From positions 23,958,501-24,022,500 of the forward strand of contig OY747705.1 in the NCBI GenBank assembly GCA_963556495.2: 64,000 nt of DNA, in the 5' to 3' direction. Made by a program: the position numbers and the translations under genes. The notes under the pieces were generated by a model that was not told the origin of the DNA, did not search any database, and was given only the letters and a program-made list of their open reading frames with translations. Each line of letters begins with the position of its first letter. Positions within the stretch are counted from its first letter, which is position 1. This DNA is from Valencia hispanica (Eukaryota > Chordata > Actinopteri > Cyprinodontiformes > Valenciidae). Of the stretch, positions 13,740-22,841 are shown piece by piece.

Positions 13740-13784
13740 TGTAGGATTTGACATAACTGAAAATTACTCCCTAGGATTTGATAA

Positions 13785-13870
13785 CTCGATCCACATGGTG
13801 TGGTGCTAACCTTATGGAGTGGGGATGCTTTTAGTCAGCAAAACAGGAAAGCTGTTCAGAGTGCATTGGA
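13785..13870 (+). repeat. Tc1-like fragment
   Basis: ATGGTGTGGTGCTAACC and GGGGATGCTTTTAGTCAGC are diverged forms of the Tc1 transposase segment that usually encodes a GGGS-x-x-x-WGCF stretch. A less diverged copy lies at 35436-35485. Only a fragment is present. Confidence 0.45.
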
Positions 13871-13875
13871 TAATA

Positions 13876-14703
13876 TAGGGTGACCAACCGTCCTGTTTTC
13901 GCCGGACATGTCCACTTTTCACGTGCATCCAGGGGGATTTCATAGATTGACGAAAATGTCTGGATTTTCAACGTTTTTACGGGGACTAATATGCATACTT
14001 AGATTGACTGGTGCGATGCATGCAATACAACACATTTCCTCTCATACATCGTTTAGATGCTTTCGTGGATGGTTCTGAACCGTTTCATAGACATGAGAGC
14101 GAGCTTTGATGCGCTGCACCACTTTGCCCTTCACCGTGCTGCGACTGTTTACAAGATATTAAAGCACAAGTGTAGCTTTACAGACAAACAGAGCTGGCAT
14201 ACCTGGCATATGTGTTTCTTTGTGTGACAAAAGTGGCAAAGATCTAGTAGGTCTACATGAAAACGAAATTTAAAATAATAATCTATAAACTGACTGAGGT
14301 GGATGAAGATAAAATAAAAAAATGGAGCAGGCATTATTGTGTTTTTGAGACTGCTGCTTTTTAATTTTATTATTACACTGAAAAGAAAATAATAGCCTAC
14401 CTGCTTTCTCAGAACGTTATTTCAGATTTTTGTTTAATTTTTGTCCAGGAAACCAACTATTAATGTTTCTGATACATTTTCTAATGAGTAATTATTTCTA
14501 TTATTAATTAATTTCTAGAGATTTTAAAGTCTTTTTTGCACTTGTGAAAGCCTATCTGAAGTTTGTTATTAAACTGTTCATTTTAACCACATGGAGAATG
14601 CTTGTTTTAAATATGTTAAAATCAAAAGTCTGGTAACAGTTATGACAGTGTTTCAGGACTGTGCCAATTGTCCTTTTTTTAAAGATCAAAATATGGTCAC
14701 CTA
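13876..14703. mobile_element. non-autonomous hAT element
   Basis: The ends are TAGGGTGACCA (13876-13886) and the complement of TAGGTGACCA (14694-14703), differing by one base length. GATAATA lies directly outside both ends (13869-13875 and 14704-14710). The following CGTCCTG and CGGACATGTCC words near the left end fit a known vertebrate hAT terminus type. The 828 bp interior has no transposase. Confidence 0.8.
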
Positions 14704-14711
14704 GATAATAA

Positions 14712-15851
14712 ATAGAATTGAATACTTAGAAATGTTGTAATAAATCATTTTAGAGGCTGGAGGAGACTTGGGACAGGGCTGGAGGTTCACCTTTAAACAT
14801 ACAGTCAGAGCTACAATTGAATGGAATAGATCAAAGCATTTTCATTTGCTCAAATGGTCCCAGTCAAAAGCCAGGCCATCCAATTTTTGTTTCTTAAATT
14901 GTTGTTCACAGGAAGTCAACTTTCTATCTAAACTTGAGCTAATTTATAATGAAGATTGAACAATAATTCCGGTTACTGGATGCAAAGGTCATAAGGGCAT
15001 ACCCGAAAAGACTTAAAGCAGAGATTGTCATGAAACATGGTTTGGAAAAAAATTTATTACTCTAACATCTACACACACAGTTGTACACATATAATTCAAG
15101 GCTATAAATAAATTAAAAAGATTGTAAAAACATTCTCTAAGCCCTGGCTGGGACTCAAGTCAACAGAACTGACTGCCTAAACTGCAGATTTATGAAATAA
15201 TGAGAGTCTTACGAGGGCAGTTAAATGCCCGGTCTCTGAAGTGATAGCCAGCTCTGCTCTTAATCAAGGCATGTTAGAGGAAGGAGAGCTAATCTAGGGC
15301 CGGCATCGCTGAATCCCCTTTATCACATGCTGTACAGACCTGCCTCTCAACTTTTAAAACCACTGGCAACATAAAGAAGTTATCTCCCTTATCCTTTCTC
15401 TGCTCTCCTTCCTTTTTCACTCCCTCCTTCGTGGTGCTTCTGTGAGATTTTCAGTTTGTCTGTTTTGCCTGGTCTTTATGTCGGCCTCCTTGTCTTTTAC
15501 TCTGCCCTCCCTTTTCAACACACATAAAAATATATTTTCCCTCTGTTTCTATTTTCTGTCTGTCAAACTCAAAATTGCCTAAACCCTTGAGACAATGTGT
15601 GTTTTCCCCAGCTTTCTTCCCTCCAGCTTTGATTAGTTGCTCTGATGATGCAGGCAAACTCATTCATGGGTGGCTCATAAACATGATTAATTTTTCCCAA
15701 GTCCATACTTGCTTGATGATTTGATTTAGTTTTCATTACAGCTGATCATAAAAATAAAGTGCAGCATGTGATGGCAAGAACATTTCATTTAAAATATCTG
15801 CTTTTAAGTATATCTGTGTTAAAGTGAAGTCTACAATATGCCATTTACCTA
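14712..15851. other. no recognised feature
   Basis: Non-coding. A C/T-rich patch lies near 15390-15560; its complement gives an open frame at 15451-15663 that looks compositional. Confidence 0.45.
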
Positions 15852-16150
15852 ATTCAGTTTGATTCAATTCAATTCAACTCAGTTCAAATCAGTTTGACTC
15901 GTTTCAGTTCGATTTGATTCAATTCAGTTCTGATTTGAACTGAATGGAACTATTCACTTTAATTTGCTTAATTAAATTCAGTTGGATGTGACTCAGTTCA
16001 GCTCAATTAAGATAATTCAGTTCAATTCTAAATTGAACCTTATTCACCTGTTTAATTCAATTAAATTGAATACATTTAGCTCGGGTCTATTTGAATAAAT
16101 TCCATTCAGTTTAGTGTAAGTTTAGTTCAGTTAAATTCTTTTCTGTTCTT
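15852..16150. repeat. degenerate short-period repeat (TTCAGTTCAAT-like)
   Basis: About 300 bp of imperfect 5-15 bp units built from TTCAGT, TTCAAT and TTGATT words on one strand. It is an old tandem array with many point changes and no coding potential. Confidence 0.8.
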
Positions 16151-16499
16151 CTCAATATAAATTATTTCAAAAAGTAAGCAATGAAACTTAAGTTCTCATT
16201 GCACCATAGCTAAAATGATGGGCCACTTGGGCCACTATATGGATCTTTAAAGACAAAAGATTTTACCCTTGTCACAAAATTCACTAGCAACGACCACGCA
16301 TCATAGATAGAGATTAAAGGTTTATTGAGTGAACGGTGGGAACAGAAGTCTGGGGAGATGTGACGGAGGCCAGGAGGTAGACTCAGTGTGGGGGTGCAGT
16401 CTTCAGGAGTTCGTCTTCCTGTGCCTGCTCAAGACCCCCCAGACAAACCTGAAAGAAAGAGATGTTAGGAGAGGCTAGAACTGTAAGTAAGCTAAAACG

Positions 16500-16860
16500 A
16501 GAGGTAGAGGATGAGGATGGAGGGATGAGGGAAGGGTCGAAGGGATGAGGGATGAGTCAAAGGGATGAGGGAAGGGTCGAAGGGATGAGAGAAGGGTCGA
16601 AGGGATGAGGGTCGAAGGGATGAAGGGATGAGGGAGGGGATGAAGGGATGAGGAAGGAGATGAAGGGATGAGGAAGGGGATGAAGAGATGAGGAAGGGGA
16701 TGACGAGATGAGAGGGGATGAAGGAGGGGATGAAGGGATGAGGGGTGAAGCGATGAGGGGGGGGTGAAGGGATGAGAGGAGGGGATGAAGGGATGAGGGT
16801 CAAAGGGATGAGGGAAGGGTCAAAGGGATTAAGGGATGGGGGATGAAGGAATGAAAGAAG
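16500..16860. repeat. minisatellite, GAAGGGATGAGG-type units
   Basis: Tandem units of about 11-18 bp around AGGGATGAGG, interspersed with GGGTCGAA and GGGGATGAA variants. The complement produces a proline/serine-rich open frame (16492-16974) that is a by-product of the repeat. Confidence 0.88.
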
Positions 16861-17126
16861 TGGTTTAAAAGGGACGAAACTTGAAGGTATGGAGCAGTAA
16901 AGTAGGTCAAAGTTAGACCACGGATTGGGTCGGGTAGGGAGGGCTTTGAAACGAACGTGACAGATGTGGAACATGAGGCGAGTCTGGCTTATATAGATCG
17001 CTGATTGATAATTGAAGTGCGAGAGATCTGGGAGGCCAGGTGGGTTGAGTTAGTGTTGATTACTGCGTACGACTAGAGTTGAAGCGTGGTCCTGCTCCTG
17101 AACTTAAGCCAACAAGTTAACTCCAT

Positions 17127-17761
17127 TTAGGGTGCTGACCTTAGGCGAAAGGAGTAGACTGAATAATCTTCCGGGGAGATACCTGAACGAAAGAGAACTT
17201 GATGAAAATGACCAGTAAACAAGAACCTTGTTGCAAGGCTGCCAGATTCTGTGATGAAAAGTGGGTCGGATGGCGATGGGTTACTGGTTAATCGGGGACG
17301 AACGTAGTTAGAGATAGGTTCATAGGGACTGAGGTCGGAATTGAGGCGGAAAAGGTAGATGCAGCAGGATGTACCAAGCTGGTCTGTTTTGCTTCTGCGG
17401 AGGGTGTAGATAAGGGTGTCCTGGTTATGAATGGTGATATCAGAGAGACAGAGATGAAAGGAGCATCGAATCGAGATGAAGTCGGGGGCGAACTCTGAGC
17501 AACGCAGAAAACCAAAATATGCGAGCAGAAACATAGACTCTAATGTGGAGTCGATAAAGGAAGATAAATAGCCAGAGCGAAGTGTGGAGATATGACTAAG
17601 AAGGTCAGATGTAAGAGGTAAAGGTGAAATAACTGCGGATGGTTCTTGCTCTCTCAGACCTTTCAGTAACATAGTTACGTGGCTGTGATTTAGGGTTGGA
17701 CAGGGACAACCGGTTGCTAACTTGGTAAAGAAACTGATACCTGAAAGATAGGTTTGGATGG
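17127..17761 (-). pseudogene. tyrosine recombinase of a DIRS/Ngaro or Crypton-like element, main part
   Basis: The minus-strand frame reads AIQTYLSGISFFTKL, LLKGL, then LLAYFGFLRCSEF and LRRSKTDQ, and near the end DYSVYSFRL. This layout (helical N-terminal core-binding part, an arginine in FLRCSEF, a lysine in RSKTD, and an H/Y-SFR motif) fits tyrosine recombinases of YR retroelements or Cryptons, which integrate circular DNA. The usual histidine before SFR reads as tyrosine here. The catalytic tyrosine region after 17127 is frameshifted, so the protein is dead. Its 5' portion continues at 19455-19524, beyond an inserted hAT element. There is no reverse transcriptase nearby, so I cannot choose between retroelement and Crypton. 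Confidence 0.72.
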
Positions 17762-18342
17762 CAGACCTGCCAACCTGTACGCAATTTGACATCTAAATAC
17801 GCTGGTACAACCCGGCCCTCTAAACTACGCAAAAAGCTGCGGACATGTGAGTTCTGTGGCGAATGTGCATGTGCAGTACTCATGTCTGACAACACGGTGC
17901 AGCAGTGTGGTGAAGCAGTTTCAGCCAATCATTGTAGAAAAGCGGAGAATTGAGTCTACCCAACCTATAGCGTAACATCCCCGCCTCTCCGACTCCGTTC
18001 CCCACTCCCTGCTTAAAAAGGTAAACTGTGTGTGTGTGTCAGCGGACCTGCCAGCTTTTGGCAAATGTGAACCGTTAGGCGTAACGTTACTTTCACTGTG
18101 TAAACATTCGAGCCGAAGTCTAAGTGAAAAAAAGAAAGAAAAAAAATGGGGCGGTGTTTTTTCTTAGCAAATCTATCGATCAAGAGAAAGATGAGGCAGC
18201 GGTGCATGTTTGTGTGTATTTTAGCCTTTATATATGTCCATTGCAGATATAATAGGCCTGTATATAAGGTGGAATGTGATTATTTATACAATTTAAACAT
18301 GTAGTCAACAAATCTTTTGCAGCACGTTTTACAACCAGTGCC

Positions 18343-18556
18343 ATGGCAGATGAGGGAGAGGAAGACAGGGAGGGACAGGGCAGCAGCAGACTTGACAAAA
18401 AGAAGAGGGTCCATGTTCCCCAGAAGTTTTAGATTAAATATCAAGAACAGTGGCCATGCTTATGGCCATGCTTGCAACCCTCTAAATCACCTCCATATCA
18501 TGCATTGTGCACAGTGTGCAATTATGATGTGGGCATAACCCACCAGGGAGCTGCAG
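18343..18556 (+). pseudogene. BED-like zinc-finger first exon of a hAT transposase
   Basis: From ATG 18343 the frame reads MADEGEEDREGQGSS and then a basic KKKRVHVPQKF stretch, ending in an in-frame TAG. In another frame the sequence continues to CTVCNYDVGITHQGAAG, which carries the first cysteine pair of a BED-like finger and resembles the finger of the 698 transposase. The sequence CTGCAG is followed at 18557 by GTAGTG, a plausible splice donor. Only this exon survives within the element. Confidence 0.6.
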
Positions 18557-18711
18557 GTAGTGTATAAATTAGCCCCAGTGATGTGTGCATATGTGCTGTA
18601 AGCCAATTTAACTATTACATTCATGAAAACAAAAACACCTATTTCAATATAAAAAATAAATTACCATTTGAATTGAATACATACAATTTTTTGGGTTTTA
18701 TTGTTTTTCTT

Positions 18712-19313
18712 TTCTTTTTTTTTAAACACACTTTATTGTTTTTAGATATACAGAATACAGAAATAAGACCCCCCACCCCATCAGACAGCACATGGCAGAG
18801 TTACACACTCATACAAATAGAGAAAAGAAAAAAAAGAAAAATTAATTTAAAAAAACACACGTATACCAGTCATGAGCATTCTATCATTTTCTACATTTCA
18901 TAATTTGAAGGTTTCAAGGAAGATGCCTTTTTCCATTCAGAAAACTGTCTGCCCATCAGTAGTCGATTTTTCAGATCTGCAGGTATATAATCTAAGAACG
19001 GAGACCAAACCTTTAAAAATAATTTGTCTTTACCCTTTACGACTGCATGTAATCTTTCATCAGGGAGGATATTAAAGATCTCCCTCTACCAAAGGGTGAT
19101 ACTAGGTGGGGAGGTTTTGATCCAGTTTTGAAATATGCACTTTCGAGCAATTAAAAGGAGTTTATCAAGGAGTTTATGATGTAGCGCCTTGAGAAGCAAG
19201 TCTCTAGAGGGAAGGCCTAGGAGAAAAACCCCAGGGTCTTTCTTTATTTTCATTTTAAATATCCCACTGACCACCCTTGAAATAAGTGTCCAGAATCTGG
19301 AAATAAGTTTACA
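18712..19313 (-). mobile_element. 5'-truncated L1/Tx1-like LINE fragment
   Basis: A perfect 15 bp direct repeat, TTTATTGTTTTTCTT, flanks this 602 bp segment at 18697-18711 and 19314-19328. On the minus strand it reads DPGVFLLGLPSRDLLLKA and, later, LLIARKCIFQNWI followed by PSITLW, which resembles the C-terminal end of L1-type ORF2. The T-rich block at about 18713-18723 is the complement of a poly-A tail. The target duplication, poly-A and truncation together indicate target-primed reverse transcription into the hAT element. Confidence 0.85.
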
Positions 19314-19454
19314 TTTATTGTTTTTCTTATAACCAATTTCTAGCCAGTGAATGGGGAAATTGCCGCGCGCAAAGCAATTGAGTTTCAAAAGTCTGAAAAA
19401 AAGGCGCACAACACAAGTGGTACTCAAAATATTTTGACAAGGTTGGCAGGTCTG

Positions 19455-19524
19455 GGATGGTGGCTGCATGGATTTTTTGAATGGAGTGAGAGTGGGTGAC
19501 AAACTGGCAGATAGACATAGTCAT
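19455..19524 (-). pseudogene. tyrosine recombinase, N-terminal piece cut off by the hAT insertion
   Basis: The minus frame reads ICQFVTHSHSIQKIHAATI and ends at the transposon junction. Its reading frame matches exactly the frame of the recombinase at 17127-17761 once the insertion and one flank copy are removed. An in-frame TAG lies just upstream of its first ATG, so this end was already degraded or is a false start. Confidence 0.68.
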
Positions 19525-21003
19525 CGCTGCCTAATTCAGGCAGCATGAATCTCTCTCAGAAAAAGGAGGTATAAGTAAAGTAATAGATCCACAATTTAGG
19601 GGTTATACCCTGTGGAATTTTTTTTAAGGGTTGCAGGGTCAGTCAGAACAGTCATGGCATCACATTGACTTTGCATCTGTGGGATTCACCCACTCTTCCT
19701 CAGCAATACCCAGCTGGTTTCTGAATGTAGACTCAACCTTACATCACATATGGTACAATGACCCAATGTACAGAGCAGCTCCAGTTTGTTCATGTTTAGG
19801 CATGTTTTCACAATTGGAACTTCAGAGTAATTTTACCAGATCTTTATCTGACAGGGTAATCTGTTGTCCACTTAGCTGTCATGTCTCCATACAAAACTGT
19901 CCCTTTAAGAAATTTGCTAAGACGTTCGCATATCACGACTGTTTCGGCAGTAAGTAACAAATTATCAGCGCCAAAAGCCCACAGCACCAGAAATAACAAG
20001 AGGTAGACATAGAAGAAACAGAGATTGTTGCTACTTTTCTGTTTACTGTTGTTATAAACTGCTTCGCCAGCAACTCTTATTTTCTTATTTCGGTTGTTTA
20101 GCTATGCCTGCTCATCTCCTTCTGAGTTACAACCAATCAGCATGACTTAACCAAAGTTCTTGCCCAGCAACTCTACCAGACCATTTCCAAGTACATACTC
20201 CAAGACTGGTATTTTGTTGGTTCCTGAAATGACTTCGAAATGGCCCTGTTGGGCTGGCCCGGTGAAGTAGAAACACATACTTACTGGGAAGTTCCGGTAA
20301 AATTACCTTGAAGTTCCAAAAGTGGAAATGTGCCTTATGTGTCTGTATGGTAGAAGCAGGAATTTGGACCAATAATTTATTCTTTTTCACTCAGTTTCAT
20401 GCAACATAAAGATAGAAAACACATCAAGTGACATCAGACAGAACGATGCGAGGAGAGCAATAGAAAAGATGCAGCCAACACACTTTCCAAGACTTTGTTT
20501 GTTAAACACATCAGAGCTCTTCTTGGTGGTCCAACAATTTGAAGTCCTTGCAGACATTGACTGACAGTATAATAAGAACATATTTAAACAAAGAACATTG
20601 TAAACAAATGTTATGTGTGAACCCTCTTCACCTCTCTTCTGCTCTAATCAGAAAGATGAGTTCAATATCCTCACAGATGTCTTGATAGAGATTTGAAATG
20701 ATCAAGAAACATGACCCTTTCTACCGGCGGGATTTCAGTCCTTAAAAAGCCTTAATTGAACACTCACACAGACACACATACGCTCATCATTCAGAGTCTG
20801 TGCCTCTTTTGTGCCTGAAAGTTTCGCATTACAGGCTTTCTCTGTGTCTCTCTGTTTTCCTGCCGGCTGAATACACTCGCGTGAAATCGAACATTTCTCC
20901 TGCTGATTTGCCGTGAAATGGTGTGCTTGTGTGGGATTACCCTCTCAGCTCCAACTCCGAGCATAACATGAGGCCAGACTAGAGGAGAGGAGGAGAAGAA
21001 AGG

Positions 21004-21036
21004 AAGGCGCAGTACTTGGTCCAAGTACTGCGCCTT
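21004..21036. repeat. near-perfect 33 bp palindrome
   Basis: AAGGCGCAGTACTTGG (21004-21019) is followed after a single T by its exact complement (21021-21036). There are no mismatches over 16 bp arms. It could form a cruciform or RNA hairpin. I see no surrounding element ends. Confidence 0.9.
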
Positions 21037-22277
21037 GTGCTACTCAATTCTATTAGACAATCAGAGCACTGTGCAATTCAGACAAATTTTGTGGTGTAGA
21101 CAGCATGTGGAAACACAAACAGGGTGTCCTCATGCATGTACATATCCGCACAAGCACTGCATGCACATTTTGGACTGTGTAAGTGTGTATGATGTGGAGC
21201 ACAGGAAGGAGGAAGGATTTGAAAGCTAAATAAACAGAGATCAGTGACGGTGGAAGGGGATCCGCTATGAGATGAAAGTGCAGAACGGTTTTGGGGTGAT
21301 TGGAGTGAGTGGAAGGGAGAGATAGGCAAAGCTTAGAATTTCTCACAGTTAACATATTACTAGGAGACATAAACGGAGGACAGCTGATAATTGAGTGTAA
21401 AAAAATCAAATGGTTGATGAAGCAACATGGGTTGACTTGGAGCGCATGTGGACAGTTTAGGGTGTTTGTCAAGACAAAGCCTGTTGAAGATGAATTTCTG
21501 TAACCTTTCGCTGTCAGACAAATAACGTTTTTTATTCTATTCAAAGAGGGTTGATGGGGTTTAAGAATGGGCTGAACAATCTGTGCTCCAGATCTGTTTT
21601 GACCAGGAGGATGAGGAGGTCAGAGAGAAAAAAATGTTACCCTCGTCTTTTGCAACTCTGGGTTAACTGTAAACATCTGGTGTTTTGTTTCTTTTAGTTG
21701 TTTTTTTGTCTAGTGGATATGTAAAAGATTAAGCATCAAGTTGTCTCTTGAATGTTTTCTTTTTTTCTTCTGATGATATTTCATCTCATGTCTATGTCTT
21801 TCTCTTCTGATTACTTAGTGCAAACTAATAACAAATAGTACACAGCGGTACAGTAGTTATATTTGTGCTTTTTATAGCTATTATTTTCAGCATTACTCCA
21901 TGACCCAAGAGAAAATTCTAAATGCAATGTAGACAATAAATTCATTTCAGTCTTCAAAAAGGGTGGAATGTGCACATTTGAATAAAAAGAGACTGAGACA
22001 ATCTGAAAGTAATTTAAACCCAGATGTAAGATACTTATTTATATGTTATTCAAAATTTTAAGCTGATCTTAACTGTGTAAAGAGGCGAAATTTTTTTTAA
22101 GAGTTAACCTTAATGCAAGGGTAACAAAATGAACCAACCATGAATCTAAATTAATTCAACCGGAAGTTAGAACAATTCTCTTGAAATGTTAATTGAAACA
22201 ACAATAATGACATTGAGAAATGGGGAACCTTATTGATAGGCTTTAGCTGTAGTACTTTAGGCCTAAGGGTAAGGGTT

Positions 22278-22295
22278 AGGGTTAGGCCTAACCCT
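22278..22295. repeat. palindrome of telomere-like units
   Basis: AGGGTTAGGCCTAACCCT is a perfect 18 bp palindrome. It is preceded by AAGGGT and GGGTTA units, giving about three TTAGGG-like copies facing one or two inverted copies. Confidence 0.85.
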
Positions 22296-22841
22296 TCTTC
22301 AAAGCAGATCTTAACAAACTTATTAATGGCACTAAATTAAATTGACAACTACAACTAAAGGCAAATTGCAATGAAAACAAAAATCAATAATAAACTTTCC
22401 TAATTAGTTACAAGGGTCAGAGGCCTCGTGAACTCTGTGTTCCCCATTTCATCAATTAGATAACAGCCATGCGCTTCTGGCCCGCAGACCGCAGCTTGGG
22501 AAACTGTTTAAGTTTTTTAAAACAGATTCCATTCAGCAACAACCTGACTGAATGGAGAATGATTGGGTTTTGCAAATATATTATGCTGATGAAGAAAATA
22601 CGCCTTGAGAGTGTTTTCAAGGATTGCTCTGAACTAATTTAGAAGTAATTAGGTAAAATAATGATAGAGCTTCGAAATTGTTTCATGAACCAAAAGCCGG
22701 TTCCGAAAACAAGTTTGAAAAGCAGATTCTGAATAAACTGGTGATTGTTTTTGGTTTTTGAAGAAAGAGGTACTGGAAAAGTTTTTATATGGGAATTAGG
22801 GCTGGGCGATATAGAAAAATAGCATATCGATAAAGGGAATA

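Larger units (their letters stand above)
17762..19454 (+). mobile_element. hAT-like element inserted in the tyrosine-recombinase gene
   Basis: Both ends carry CAGACCTGCCAACCT as inverted repeats (17762-17776 and 19440-19454). GGATGG flanks both sides (17756-17761 and 19455-19460). With an offset of one base the flanks agree at six of eight positions, so the original duplication may have been eight bases with changes. Removing the element plus one flank copy restores an open recombinase frame across the junction, which strongly supports the boundaries. Inside are a BED-like first exon (18343-18556) and a later L1 insertion (18712-19313). The transposase body is deleted. Confidence 0.85.
19560..22794. 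other. no recognised gene; two short inverted repeats
   Basis: About 3.2 kb without a supported coding region. The open frame at 21053-21544 on the minus strand has no known domain. Two notable inverted repeats inside are listed separately (21004-21036 and 22278-22295). Confidence 0.5.

Noticed and set aside
16492..16974. 160-residue proline/serine-rich open frame
   Set aside because: It is the complement of a minisatellite and has no domain; the frame is kept only because the repeat lacks stops on that strand.
19086..19502. 138-residue minus-strand frame as a single gene
   Set aside because: It runs across three different elements: recombinase flank, hAT end and L1 fragment. The fusion is accidental.
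21053..21544. 163-residue minus-strand frame
   Set aside because: No recognisable domain, signal or splice context, and it overlaps other frames on both strands; not enough to call a gene.
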